A stretch of DNA of 64,000 nucleotides, taken from the NCBI GenBank assembly GCA_013400115.1, contig VXBP01003566.1, positions 744,001-808,000 on the forward strand. The letters are read 5' to 3'. Below, in pieces: positions 18,844 to 29,689 of this stretch; the first letter of the stretch is position 1, and every line of letters starts with the position of its first letter. The position numbers were made by a program, and so were the translations under genes. The notes below the pieces were generated by a model. The model searched no databases, had not been told where the DNA came from, and worked only from the letters and a program-made list of their open reading frames with translations. The DNA comes from Rhinopomastus cyanomelas. Taxonomy: Eukaryota; Chordata; Aves; Bucerotiformes; Rhinopomastidae.

Positions 18844-21800
18844 GTGAGTTGCGTTAAAGGACAATCTCCTTTTGCTCTCATTCCACAGAGCCCGTTTACA
18901 TCTTTGGGACTTTCTTCAGTGAGGGGAGGAAGCCACATAGTGACATTTGGAGCTGGATTCAAACCTCCCCAGAGACAGATTGTCATTGCAAATGGTGAAG
19001 TTTGGACTGGGAGCTCTTTCAGTTATCATTGCTTTTCCCCAGCAAGAGCAAGAATGGCCTTTGTTTTCCTTTAAGAGCCAGCAGTCCTGACGAACGGCTG
19101 ATGAGGGCTCTTGTTTCAGCCTGTTTTATCTCTCAGATCCAATCCCTTGCAGGTGGGAGGAATAAAACTTGTAACATAAAATAAAAAATATAACCAGAGT
19201 AAGTTATAAATAGAATAATCTAAGGTTATAGGTGGTTTATGGGCTGAAAATCATTAACTGGAAAAGAAGGAATCTAAGCTGAGGATCATCATCCCAAACT
19301 TCCAGTGTCACCTGCAGTAAAAACAATGATTTAAAGCTCACATGAGGCTTCTTAGTTCATCCATGCACTAATCTGGCCTGGCTAGTCCTAGTTTCAACTC
19401 TAACATCCATGATTCTCAATGGGCTTCATGCACTTAGTTTCTTCTGTTGCTGCTCTGAACTGCAGGTTCTTCACTTTGACAAAATTGCAGGGCTTGGAGG
19501 AAGCACCCGCTCCAAGGTACCGAAATCCAAGGTACAGTTATTTCTCCTTCCCATTTTTCCTCGGAGAACAGACTGTTCTGACTGTGCTTCAAGTGGAAAC
19601 ACAGAATACAAAGCTTTGCTAATGCTCTGCATTCAGGTGATGTAAAGCTGCAAAACAAACAGAAAAAGACATGCAGCTAGAACAAGTGGCAGGACAGGAT
19701 GGGACGAGACTGGAGGGGACAGGAAAGGATAGGACAGCATAGAATAGGACAGGACAGGACAGGACAGGACAGGACAGGATAGGATAGGATAGGATAGGAT
19801 AGGATAGATGGATAGGGTAGGATAGGATACTTTGGGATAGGATACTTTGGAATAGGATAGATGGATAGGATAGGATAGGATAGGATAGGATAGGATAGGA
19901 TAGGATAGGATAGGACAGGATAGGACACTTTGGGCACCAGGCTGCCTTCCTGTGCAGGTGAGCATCTGCACACCTGCAGGTGCTGCTGTGGGGACAGCAC
20001 TTGACAGGGGCTCAGCATCTGGAACCAGGGTACAGCAGTCCCAATTGCTTACACTGCTCTTACATTCTCATAGCCTGTGTCCCCTGGAACATTATGAAGC
20101 AGTTAATTCTCTTTATTTAGCTGTATTATAAGACATGTCCTGACCCCCTTTTCATCTAGCCCTCCTCTCCCATCTGCAGCCTCTGCAGAAAGCTGCCATG
20201 AGAATGCAAGAGTCTGGGGTCTAGAGGCTCTATATCCATGGCAGCTCTCTAGTTGCAATCATTTACACTTGAATTTTTCCTTTTGCTACTGAGCCATTTG
20301 GTTTCATATTCATCATGGAGGTTTTCAGCTTGAGATCACCTAGAATGCAATGAATTATTTGTGCATCATTCTTTGACTTTGTTAAACATCCTTCCCACGG
20401 AGCTTTGAGACTGTAGTGGGTGTTCATTTGCAAACGTCCAAGCACTGTGTTTGAAAGGTTCGTGCTGTGTATCCCTTGTAAATAACTGCTTTCCTAGTAA
20501 AAGAAGTTAACACCTGTCTCGCTTTATCCTCTGATCACCAACTCAGTGTGGCAAGTCTGTGAACATCCACATTCTGTTTAAAGAGCTGCTCTCTGACATC
20601 ACTGCACCAAAAGGCAACTACTCGCTCCACATTGCCAACAGACTCTACGCTGAAAGGACGCGTTCGATCCTACCCGTGAGTTGTCATTACAGTGACTTCC
20701 TTCTAAATCATCCTGTAATACAGGACAACTGGCCGGAAGGGGTGACCTGTGGATCCAGTCCCTACTGGTATGGACTTCCATGGCTTTTCCCTTTGCCACA
20801 ACCCTGATAATGGCCTCAATGGGAAGTGATTCCAGGCAAAAAGGTGCCCTAATTAAAAAATGAATGGAGTCATAAACACAACTGACTGGTAAAACCTGCC
20901 CCAACCTGCTCTCCCAGAACCCTTTCAGTTTTTATAGTTGGTTTGGTTCTACTGGGGAAATAATTTGGCTTCAGCTCACTTCTTCTCTTGAAAACCTCAC
21001 TTTAAAAAACCCTCAACTTTCAGAACTGCCAGAATCTTTCGTTAGACATTTTCAAAACAAAGGATGCAAATAGTCTAAAGCAAAGACAGCTTTTGTCTTC
21101 AAAAAACAAGTAAAAATGCTTAAAAAATAATCTGAAAGTGGTTTTGGATCAGGCTTGCCTCAATAAAACATTTAAATGTCAATAATACACACTTTTAACT
21201 GGTCAAGTACTAAAAATGTCAGATCTGGAAGTTATATCAATCAGAAAAATTTCTGCTTGCCCTGTAGTAGCAGGTTCTCCAGGAAATAGGCAGTGGGGGC
21301 AGCCTAGCCAGGGCACCACTATAAAAATTATTCTCCCCTGGTTTTATTTCACCTTAAAACTGTTTTTAAGAAACCACTAGTCTGCTGGATACAACTGCTG
21401 TCTTTACAGGTCTATGTAAAATGCGTGAAGAAGCTGTACAGAACAGGCCTGGAAACTGTCAACTTCAAAAGTGCATCGGATCGAGCCAGGCAGCTCATTA
21501 ATTCCTGGGTGAAGAATCATACCACTGGTAAGGGCAGAAAAGATTTCAAAGTAGGGTTCCTTCTAGCAACGATATTTTAACGACTTCTGGAAAGAGTAAC
21601 GTTAGAGGAGGAACTTCTTCCTGCCGTCCCCGTTGGTGGATGCTTCAAGTGGAAAGGAATGGCTCCGTGCAGTGACTGAATACAGCTGGCAAATACAGCT
21701 GTGCTAGGCACAGCTGGCAAAGGCCAGGGCTCTGGGATGTGCACACTTCATATGAACTCACCCTGGGTCTGGGGAGCTTGAACACATGCAACCTTGATCC

Positions 21801-24800
21801 CAGCTTCTCGTCTTGAGTACTGGGGTCAGTTTTGGGCACCTCAATACAAGAAGGACATTGAGGTGCTGGAGTGGGTCCAGAAAGGGCAATGAAGCTGGTG
21901 GAGGGCCTGGAGGACAGGTCTGATGAGGAGCAGCTGAGGGAACTGGGGTTGCTCAGCCTAGAGAAGAGGAGGCTGAGGGGAGACCTTATTGGTCTTTACA
22001 ACTACCTGAAAGGAGGGTGTAGAGAAGTGGGGGTTGGTCTCTTCTCCCAAGTCACTAGCGACAGAACAAGACGAAACATCCTCAAGTTGTGCCAGGGGAG
22101 GTTTACGCTGGACATCAGGAAAACTTTCTTCTGTGACACAGTGGTGAGAGGCTGGAACAGGCTGCCCAGGGAGGGAGTGGAGTTGCTATCCCTGGAGGAG
22201 TTAAGAAAAAAGAGTAGATGTGGCCATGTGGAACAGGGTTTAGTGAGCAGGGCAGGGTTGGGTTGATGATCTTGGAGGTCTCGTCCAATCTTAAAGATTC
22301 TGTGATTCTACAATACAGGCATAATTTTACAAGGATGTGCTGGATGGGCACAGTTTGGTCTTCCAGGCCAGAAAGTAATGTATGTGCTAGGCTGGAGGTG
22401 GGATAGGAGTGACTCAGAAGCTTGCACACCTTTGTTGTGATGAGGTGGATGGAGAAACAAGAACGAAATACAAAAAAGAAATGCAGTGAGAAAGAGAACA
22501 TCTGTATAGCTGCTTCCCTCTCCCTCTCCTCCCCAAACATTGGTTAGAAGTGTTGTCAGGTTTGTACAGCTGTCTTTAACCTGCCAGTCTTCTCGCAGCA
22601 ATGCCTAGCCATCTGCCACTCATTGAGAGTTAAATCATCCTCATGAACCTGAATTCCACATGCAGACCTTTGAAGAAGCCAAGTCAAACAACAGTGACCT
22701 CTGAAAGGGAAGACTGCTGCTGCAAGACTTACCCCTCTCTGCTCTCCTTCTTCCCTAAAGGGCAGATCCAAGATTTCTTAGAACCAGGCTCTGTTGATCA
22801 TGATACTGCGCTGGTCCTTGTGAATGCCATCTACTTCAAAGGGATGTGGAAGTCAACATTCAAAGAAGAGAACACTCGGGAGATGCCTTTCAGTGTGACA
22901 AAGGTAGGCTGGCACAGCCACAGCTTCTAGCCAGAAAGTGGGGCTGTTGGCTTTCACACACAGCAGTCAGGGTGTTACACCCTTAACTCCCTGTGGTATT
23001 GGCTAGGTGACATAGCTGGGACCCTCAGTATCAGGTATCTAACCAGGCTTCCAGGGCACACCAGCAGGCAAGAGAAGAACACAGCTCTTCAAAGGCCACA
23101 TGCTTGAAAATTGAGTCCTGTCCCTTTCAAAGGGCTTTTACTGCTTCAAGAAAAGCTGCTCCCTAGCGACAGCAGCTCTCGGTTGTGTTTCTGCAGCAAG
23201 AAAGCAGACCTGTGCAGATGATGCATCAGAACGGCACCTTCCGAGTGGCAACAGTGGCTGCAGAGAAAATGAAGATCCTGGAGCTTCCATACGCTGGTGA
23301 AGAGCTGAGCATGTTGGTGTTGTTACCTGATGACATCTCTGGCCTGGAGCAGGTATGGTCTGGGCAGGGGAAGCAGAGGATTTACCTCTTGAGGGGAAGA
23401 ACTTAGCTGTTGTCAGACCTTTTGCTGTCTGTTTCCATCCCAGTTGCCCACACCACGTCTGTGCTGGGGAGCTGGCAGCACAAAAGCTGCCCAGGTGCTA
23501 CTGGAGGCACAGACAGACCTGTTAGGAGAGCATTGGGCCAAGTCTAACAAAACCAGGGTAAAGGAGTAGAGTTAGTGCTGCCATAGCCTGGCAGAATAGG
23601 ATGGCACATGTTTTGTTCATTGAAAGGGAATTTCACAACCAACCCCACAGAAACCATTGAAGAAATATTGCTAGAAGTGATGAGAATTAGGCTTCAGTAA
23701 TGGGATTTTTTAGTGAAGTCCTCCTTAAATGTTATGGAAGGTCTGCTTTCACAGATTGCTCTGACTATGGTATCATCTGGTGAGAAGCAGAGTCAGCTGT
23801 ATCACGTTCTTAATAAACACTCTTGTGTTTTTCATGGTGAAACCAAGCAAGCCAAGCAGATGGATCAAGGTGCTTCATCAGTTCAGAGAGCCCTAGCTGT
23901 AGGGATGGAAAGGAGATGCATGGGAGATACTTGGAAATTACCCATCACACAAGAAAAACAGAAGAGCCTTTGGTCTAATAAGATGAGCGTCAAGTGCAGA
24001 AAGAATCTGTGGATGTACAGGGGCAGAGGATGAGAACAGCAGAGAAAGGAAAGGAAAACATCAAAACTGCTTTATGTCAGGTTGAGCTTTGACCAGAAGC
24101 ATGAAAACTAGTTAAAAACCAGTATTTTCCTCTAAAGCAAAGAAAAAGGGGTGCAGTCTACAGGGAGGCAAGGATGCAGAGATCATCTGTTCACTGCGCA
24201 AAACAAAATGAAATTCTTGTCTTGGTTTTGGAAGAGAATGAAGCTGATAAGCTGTGTGAGTGCAGGTTGCTAATGACAAAGAGGAGCTAGAAATGGACAG
24301 ATGCAAGGAAAAAGCAAAGCTTGACAGGTCAATGTGCTTCAGCCAGGGGGACTAGAGTAGTTTCATGGAGGATCTCTGGCAAAAAAGCCAGAGTTCCCAT
24401 GCCAGTAATTTAAATTGAAGTTATCAAGGTGTTAGCAAATGGCTTGTACGTACTCAGCACAGGGGAACGTGGAGCAGTGCATTACACACCCCGTTGTTCT
24501 GTTTTGGAACAATGCTACAGATTTATTAAAGAAGCTGAAGAGATGCATCTGTCAGGTGCTATTGGCTGTTGGTAAGTTGTCACAAGCTGAGTTTGCCAGA
24601 CTGTGAAACTGCTGGTTGTGCCTAAAGTTACACAAGATTCGCTGGGCAGCAGAGGATGTGTCAGGTGGGTCAGGATCTGAGTATAGGACAGTGATACCAG
24701 CAGTACTGAGAAGACAATAACTCCAGGAAAGATGTTGATAGGAGGTGCTTCAGGAACCACTCTGGTTTGGGGTTTTTTCATTATATCCATTCCTGAAATG

Positions 24801-25262
24801 ACTGGTTGGAAGAGGTTCCATTCATGACTCAGGCATTTCATTCCCTGCCTTTCTTTGCAGCTTGAGAGCAAAATCAGCTTTGAAAAACTTACAGAGTGGA
24901 CCAGTCCTATTGTGATGGAAAAGGCAAGAGTGAAAGTTTACCTCCCACGCATGAAAATTGAGGAAAAATACAACCTCACATCCATCTTAGTAGCCCTGGG
25001 AATGACCGACCTGTTCAGCCCTTCAGCCAATCTGACTGGCATCTCTTCAGTAGAGAGCCTGAAGATCTCTGAGGCCATCCACAAGGCATACATGGAAGTC
25101 AATGAAAGGGGCACAGAGATGGCTGCTGCAGCAGGGGTATTGGGAGAAGTCAGACATTCTGTTGAGCTGAAGGAATTCAAGGCTGACCACCCTTTCCTTT
25201 TCTTGGTCAAACACAATCCAACCAACATCATCCTCTTCTTTGGTAGATATTGTTCTCCCTAA
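18676..25262 (+). CDS. SERPINB14C: SERPINB14C / ovalbumin-related protein X, complete coding region in 7 exons
   Basis: Coding exons: 18676-18843, 19466-19531, 20547-20675, 21410-21527, 22761-22903, 23197-23352, 24861-25262. Predicted protein 393 aa. It is X rather than Y because exon 3 ends with the X-specific extension (KVPKSK) and exon 4 begins CGKSVNIH, both as in chicken OVALX, a heparin-binding egg-white serpin. The reactive loop reads [19 protein letters not shown]14 is Thr345 and the predicted P1-P1' is Arg358-His359. The hinge is much nearer the inhibitory consensus than in chicken X. Sequons include Asn102, 157, 220, 298 and 317. Secretion would rely on an internal uncleaved signal, as in ovalbumin; no N-terminal signal peptide is visible. 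Exons 6-7 are nearly identical to OVALY, pointing to gene conversion. Expression is probably oviduct and steroid driven, by promoter homology. Confidence 0.93.
19466..19531 (+). CDS. SERPINB14C: OVALX exon 3 (extended by 5 codons)
   Basis: It encodes [17 protein letters not shown] plus VPKSK. After codon 17, where the OVALY and OVAL exons end, there is still a GT (AAG|GTACCG, 19517); the exon instead continues 15 bases to AAG|GTACAG at 19532. Chicken OVALX has an equivalent extension, so the longer form is preferred. Confidence 0.85.
19690..19927. repeat. Pentanucleotide microsatellite (AGGAY)n in OVALX intron 3
   Basis: About 240 bp of AGGAC/AGGAT-type units, with small interruptions such as ACTTTGGGATAGG and AGATGGATAGG that are themselves repeated, indicating local higher-order duplication. 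It starts about 160 bp after exon 3. It produces long cysteine/serine/proline open frames on the minus strand that are not genes. Confidence 0.97.
20547..20675 (+). CDS. SERPINB14C: OVALX exon 4
   Basis: The acceptor is CCAACTCAG and the donor is GTGAGT. The 43 codons begin with Cys79 and include the Asn-Tyr-Ser sequon and IANRLYAE, and end ILP as in OVAL and OVALY. Confidence 0.93.
21410..21527 (+). CDS. SERPINB14C: OVALX exon 5
   Basis: The acceptor is TCTTTACAG and the GTAAGG donor is phase 1. It is 118 bp and encodes [15 protein letters not shown] to [10 protein letters not shown]. The cysteine of YVKC aligns with the disulfide cysteine 120 of chicken ovalbumin. Confidence 0.93.
21813..22310 (+). 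mobile_element. CR1 3' fragment in OVALX intron 5
   Basis: About 500 bp, from TGAGTACTGGGGTCAGTTTT through the ORF2 end ([20 protein letters not shown]) to the tail AAGATTCTGTGATTCTA. The reading frame is open over 131 codons, so this is one of the less decayed copies. Confidence 0.95.
22761..22903 (+). CDS. SERPINB14C: OVALX exon 6
   Basis: The acceptor is CTTCCCTAAAG and the donor is GTAGGC. The 143 bp encode [13 protein letters not shown] and [10 protein letters not shown]. It is about 92% identical to OVALY exon 6, against about 70-75% for exon 5. Confidence 0.93.
23197..23352 (+). CDS. SERPINB14C: OVALX exon 7
   Basis: The acceptor is TGTTTCTGCAG and the donor is GTATGG. The 156 bp encode [15 protein letters not shown] to SGLEQ. 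Only four bases differ from OVALY exon 7, and the flanking intron ends are also almost identical. Confidence 0.95.
23604..24860. other. OVALX intron 7, unique part
   Basis: Beyond the X/Y converted tract the intron shows no repeat, RNA gene or coding similarity that I recognise. Confidence 0.5.
24861..25262 (+). CDS. SERPINB14C: OVALX exon 8 (reactive centre, stop)
   Basis: The acceptor is TTTCTTTGCAG. It encodes 133 residues and TAA, with [17 protein letters not shown], the reactive loop, the serpin signature FKADHPFLF and C-terminus FGRYCSP (chicken X and Y end in RYWSP). Confidence 0.95.
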   Translation, partial: LESKISFEKLTEWTSPIVMEKARVKVYLPRMKIEEKYNLTSILVALGMTDLFSPSANLTGISSVESLKISEAIHKAYMEVNERGTEMAAAAGVLGEVRHSVELKEFKADHPFLFLVKHNPTNIILFFGRYCSP

Positions 25263-26770
25263 GGAGGAAAAGAGCTGAAAATAAAGTTTGCCTTCTGCTC
25301 AGAAATGGACCCCTTTTCATAATGTTTTAGTGTAATTGTGTCTACAATGTGTGCTCCAAGTGCAAAACTGTCCTAGGAATGCCCGTTTGGGGAGGAAGGA
25401 CACACTATACTTGCAGGTGAGGAAAGAGCAGCAAACGTGTTTCTCATGTCTCACACTGCTTTCAGGACTGCTTGAGCTGAACAAAGCTTGAGCCATCAGG
25501 GAGCAGAAGCACCCACCAGCGAGGAACAGTTCAAGTGATTTCTCACTTGAGAAACACCGTGCAGACTTGACTCCAAGTCACTGGGATCCCATTACATAGA
25601 CACCCATTCCCCAGTAGTGTCCTCCTGATAAACCCATGTCGTTCCCAAAACATGGGCTTTGAGATCTCCAGTCTGGAGGAGATAGTCGTGGTTGAGATTC
25701 TGCTCCACACACACACCGATGGCTATGCACATGTATTGAATTTTCACTTGGCTGTTGGGCATGCTGCACGTACCCGCTCTCACCAAAGCTGCCCTCCCAC
25801 CTCCCCTCACTCTGACTTCCTTGCAGAGGTTCTCCAAAGTCACAGAGTGTCTCCCTTCCTCTTCAGAAAACACAAAGAGGTTTAACTTTGTGTAGGTGCA
25901 TTTATGTCTTCTCACACAGCATAGATTCAAAGCCTGAAACACGGATGTCTGGATGATCAAGATGACCCAGAACTCAGTGTGAACCACCAAGGAAATGAAC
26001 TGGTTGAAGAACATTGGAAGACCTTTCAAATTTGAGAACATTTTGATTTTTGTAAAAAGAGAGAATCTGATTTCCCCGTGGGGGTTTTGTGAAAAATCAC
26101 AGCTTTCAAGAGAATCCCTGTCTCTGCTAACTTGCTCAGCGAGTACATTCAGTCAGCCCCCTGGAAAGCCCTCGGGTTCAAACCTTGAGTGCACTGTTCC
26201 TCCACGAATGCGGCTGAGCTTTTGTGTTCCTGGGGTAGTTCAACCCTGCATCTCTTTCCCTGAAGAAATACATATGCACCCTAATATTCTCAGTCTTTTT
26301 CTTCCTGTGAGTCTATTGCCATCTGCAAATACAAATAGATTGGCTCAACACTGTGTCCCTGTTTCTCTCTAATGATTCATTAGTGATTTGGATGCACACA
26401 CTATTGATTATCTTTGTTGTGTTAATAAAAACATCATGCAAGATTCTTGGAGTGACAACTGCTTGAATGTTCTGAGCTGCAAAAAACCTCATTATATTGG
26501 TAACAGCTGCGAGCAAAATAGGTTTTGTATAAAATGGTATTTTTAGAATGATGAAAGCATGTAGGGATAAAGTTTCCTTCATTGTGTGCAGAAAGGCACA
26601 CACCTGGATTTCTGTCTGCATTACAGATTACAAAGACATAGCCCAGGGGATAATTAATTTATTCTTATGCATCTTCCAATGTAATTCCAATGGGATTAAG
26701 GGCACGCTGACCTTCCATCTGGCAAGTACTTCAAGGAACAGCTAGTGCAGCAGCTCTGCTGTTTTTACGG
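25263..26770. other. OVALX 3' flank / probable 3' UTR
   Basis: The first approximately 60 bases align with the start of the OVALY 3' UTR (GGAGGAAAAGAGCTG versus GGAGAACAAGAGTTG). AATAAA occurs at 25280-25285, only 18 bases after the stop, and again at 26424-26429. By analogy with the approximately 0.6-0.7 kb UTRs of OVALY and OVAL, neither site is certain. Confidence 0.45.
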
Positions 26771-27090
26771 AACCACAGAACATTAGGGATTGGAAGGGAC
26801 CTCGAAAGATCATCTAGTCCAATCCCCCTGCCACAGCAGCGTCACCTAGACCAAGTCACACAGGAACACATCCAGGTGGGTCTTAAACATCTCCAGAGAA
26901 GAAGACTCCATAAGCTCCTTGGGCAGCCATTTCCAGTGCTCTGTCACCCTCACTGTCAAGAAGTTCCTTCTCACATTTATGTGGAACCTCCTATGCTCCA
27001 GTTTACACTCATTACCCCATGTCCTATCATTAGATGACACTGAGCAGAGCCTGGCTCCATCCTCCTGACACCCACCTTTCACACATTTAC
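26771..27090 (-). mobile_element. CR1 3' fragment
   Basis: The sequence AACCACAGAACATTAGGGATTGG leads into GACCTCGAAAGATCATCTAG (in pieces), and the minus strand encodes the ORF2 end with [19 protein letters not shown]. Confidence 0.95.
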
Positions 27091-27269
27091 AAGATGAAAG
27101 TCTGAAAATGACCTCTCTCAAAAGGCATGAGAGAGAGTAACTGGAACAATAGCATTTTCTCAATGAGCATCTTGAGAGGAGGGATTCTGTCCATAGTGGC
27201 ATTTTCCATGTCGGCACGCAGCACTGCGTGACAAAAGCACATCTGTCAGGGAAAGCCGTTGATGCTCCA

Positions 27270-27347
27270 GGACTGACAGGAGGCTCGGAGTAGATGATCT
27301 TTCGAGGTCCCTTCCAGCCCCCACCATTCTGTGATTCTGTGAATCTG
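27270..27347 (+). mobile_element. CR1 extreme 3' end
   Basis: GTAGATGATCTTTCGAGGTC, CCTTCC and ATTCTGTGATTCTGTG: a tail-only CR1 of under 80 bp. Confidence 0.85.
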
Positions 27348-28119
27348 TGACTGGCGTCCACAGCATTTGAAAACCATCAGGGTATTTGTGACAGGGACTC
27401 AGCTGCCCCTCAGTGGTAAAGCCAGCTCTTTTACCAAACATACACTTCATGCTTTAGAAATGGAAGCAGTTGCATGGGCAGTGCCAAGAGATGCAAAGCG
27501 TCCACCTCTCCAGGGTTAGCTTACGCAGTTTGTTCACCCTTTGCATGTCTCATAGACAGAGGCAGTTGATCCTGTCAAGTTTAAATCTACACACTGAAGC
27601 AAAAAGTCTCTAACAGGGTAACTCTGGCAAACTGGCCTTTGCATGTTGACTGAACTGGAAAGTGCTTGCGGTACAAAGATGTGCCTGAGTGACCAGTGCT
27701 GTTGCCTGAAATGCTCAGGGGTCGAAATGAAGGAATGGAAAAAGAACCAAAGGAAGCACAAGCCTAGAAGCAAGTGCAAAGCTTCCCCTGTCTCGAGAGT
27801 GAAAAAGAGGAGGCAGCAAAAACTGCAAATGCAGCAACACTGGACCAAACCTGCAATAAAATACCAACATGAGGTCCAAGAGCCTCCCAGTACGAGGCCG
27901 TATTGCTCTCCAAACAACATGGAAGCAGCACTCCTTTGCGGGACCTGACGTACGCTGCCGTTCCAGTGCCTCATCCACACCACAGCACTTTTTGCTGTCT
28001 CCATCTCCCCTGAGATCCTCTTCTGCATATAGTGCAACAGAACAGCTGGGACTGGAAGTGCCCTGTGGTGGTCCTCTGTTCTGAGATGTCCCCTTCAAGC
28101 AGGGCCAGCTACAACAGGT
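27348..28119. other. Intergenic, unclassified
   Basis: Overlapping open frames of 100-167 codons occur on both strands, but none has a recognised domain, splice context or start context; they are probably chance frames in moderately GC-rich DNA. Confidence 0.4.
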
Positions 28120-28378
28120 GTCTTGGACGATCCTGCTGGATTTTGAGTATTTCCAAGGACATAGTCTTCACAGCCTCTTTTTTTCTTATGTTTAGATGCA
28201 GTGTCTGCTGTGCTGATTTGTGTTCATTCCCTCTTGTGGGTTCGCTGGAGAGCAGTCCAGCTCCACCTGGATGCACAGCTCCAGGTATGATCTCCCCAGT
28301 GCTGAGCAGAGGGAAGCTGGTCTTCCACTACCTGCTGGCAATACTTCTTCTAGTGCAGCCCATTGACTTTCGTTGCTA
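28120..28378 (-). mobile_element. Degenerate old CR1 fragment
   Basis: On the minus strand, the spacing of TCTCCCCAGTGCTGAGCAGA, CACTACCTGCTGGCAATACT and GCAGCCCATTGACTTTCG follows the internal CR1 ORF2 order. Similarity is weak and the call is tentative. Confidence 0.5.
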
Positions 28379-28935
28379 GAAGGACGTGTTGCTGACTCAG
28401 TCAAGTTGGTGCTGGCCAGGACTACCAATTCTTTTCTGCAAAGCCTACGTGACGGCATTGTGCTTTGCTCAGGGACATTTCTCCTTCTCTCCTTTTCTGC
28501 AGGGCAGGCAGGAAACGTGCCAGGAATATTATCAACCAAATCAGTAGGCTACTACCTTCAGAGGAGAGGAAGGCTTTGTGGAAAGACAAGTAAGATTAAT
28601 TTATCCTGTTTTGTGTGAAAGAAGAGTGTTCTTTTTCCTGGGAGCACGTGCCAAGATACCTGGCGTGCTGGGCAGCCTTCCAGTGAATGGCAGGAGGCAG
28701 AGGGACAGGCACAGGGACATGAGCAGTGATACTCACAGGCTGCCAAATGGTCTTCTCTGTGGAGTGGGACCCTGCTAATGAGGCTCCCAGAAGGCATAGC
28801 CAGTAAACTAGTTGTACAAGCATCTGTGGCCACCTGTTCTGCACTGGGGGCATGCTGGTTGTAATGGCCTGGGACCCTCTTAGGACCCCATGAGATGAGA
28901 CCATTCACCACCTACCCTAGCTGTTTGCAGTGTCA

Positions 28936-29385
28936 CAGAATGTTAGGCATTGGAGGAGACCTCTGAAGCTCACCTAGTCCAGCCTCTCTACCAGAGCAGG
29001 CTCTCTTGATCATGCAGGAATGGGTCCAGGCAGGTTTTGAACATCTCCAGAGAAGGAGAATCTACAGCCTTCCTGGGAATCCTGTTTCCACTCTCTGCCA
29101 CCCTCAAGGTAAAGAAGTTTCTCCTTATGTTTAGGTGGAACCTCTTGTATTCCAGTTTATGTCCATTGCTCCTTGTCCCATCACTGGCCCCCTCTGTGAA
29201 GAGTCTGGCCCTGACAGACATTCACCTTTCAGGTATTTAAAAGTGCTGAAGAAGTCCTCTCTTAGTCTCCTCCAATCTAAAGGACCCCAGGTTACTCAGC
29301 CTTTCCTCATAAGGAAGATGTTCCTGTCCTCTCATAATCTTTGTGGACCTATGCTCTAGTCCTTTGTCTCATGGAGTTGAGGGAT
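28936..29385 (-). mobile_element. CR1 3' fragment
   Basis: It starts with the worn tail CACAGAATGTTAGGCATTGG and continues through CTCACCTAGTCCAGCCTC and a minus-strand ORF2 remnant (FHLNIRRNFFTLRVAE). Confidence 0.93.
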
Positions 29386-29689
29386 GAACAAGGCTCTTCA
29401 CGTGCACTGTGATGACTGGAAAAGGGGCAGGTGCACAGGTCCAGAATCTGTTGCAGCAGACCCTCAGCATTGTTTGTGTTCTGCTAAGCAAATGCAGTGA
29501 GCGAGGTGTGATCACAGGATTCTTCAGAAGGTGCCTTTTCTGGAGAAACCCACTCTGCCAGCACTGAGGTGTGCACACCTCTGTCACAGTATGTGAATGA
29601 TCAAGCCAGCTCTGCAGGCAAAACTGTCCATCTCTACCAAATGGCACAGCGATCCTGTGGAAAGGTGCCGGGTGGGCTATGAGCTCCTG

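Noticed and set aside
19690..19927. CRISPR-like array
   Set aside because: It is a simple pentanucleotide microsatellite without distinct spacers, in vertebrate DNA.
19633..20018. Minus-strand frames rich in Ser/Tyr/Pro/Leu repeats
   Set aside because: Translation of the AGGAY pentanucleotide array; the repeat lacks stops in those frames.
25280..25285. AATAAA 18 bases after the OVALX stop as the poly(A) signal
   Set aside because: The surrounding bases align with the interior of the OVALY 3' UTR, whose signal is about 0.6 kb further on; a real site there would leave almost no UTR. Kept only as a possibility.
27534..28098. Overlapping 100-167 codon frames on both strands
   Set aside because: No family similarity, no start or splice support, and frames exist on both strands over the same DNA.
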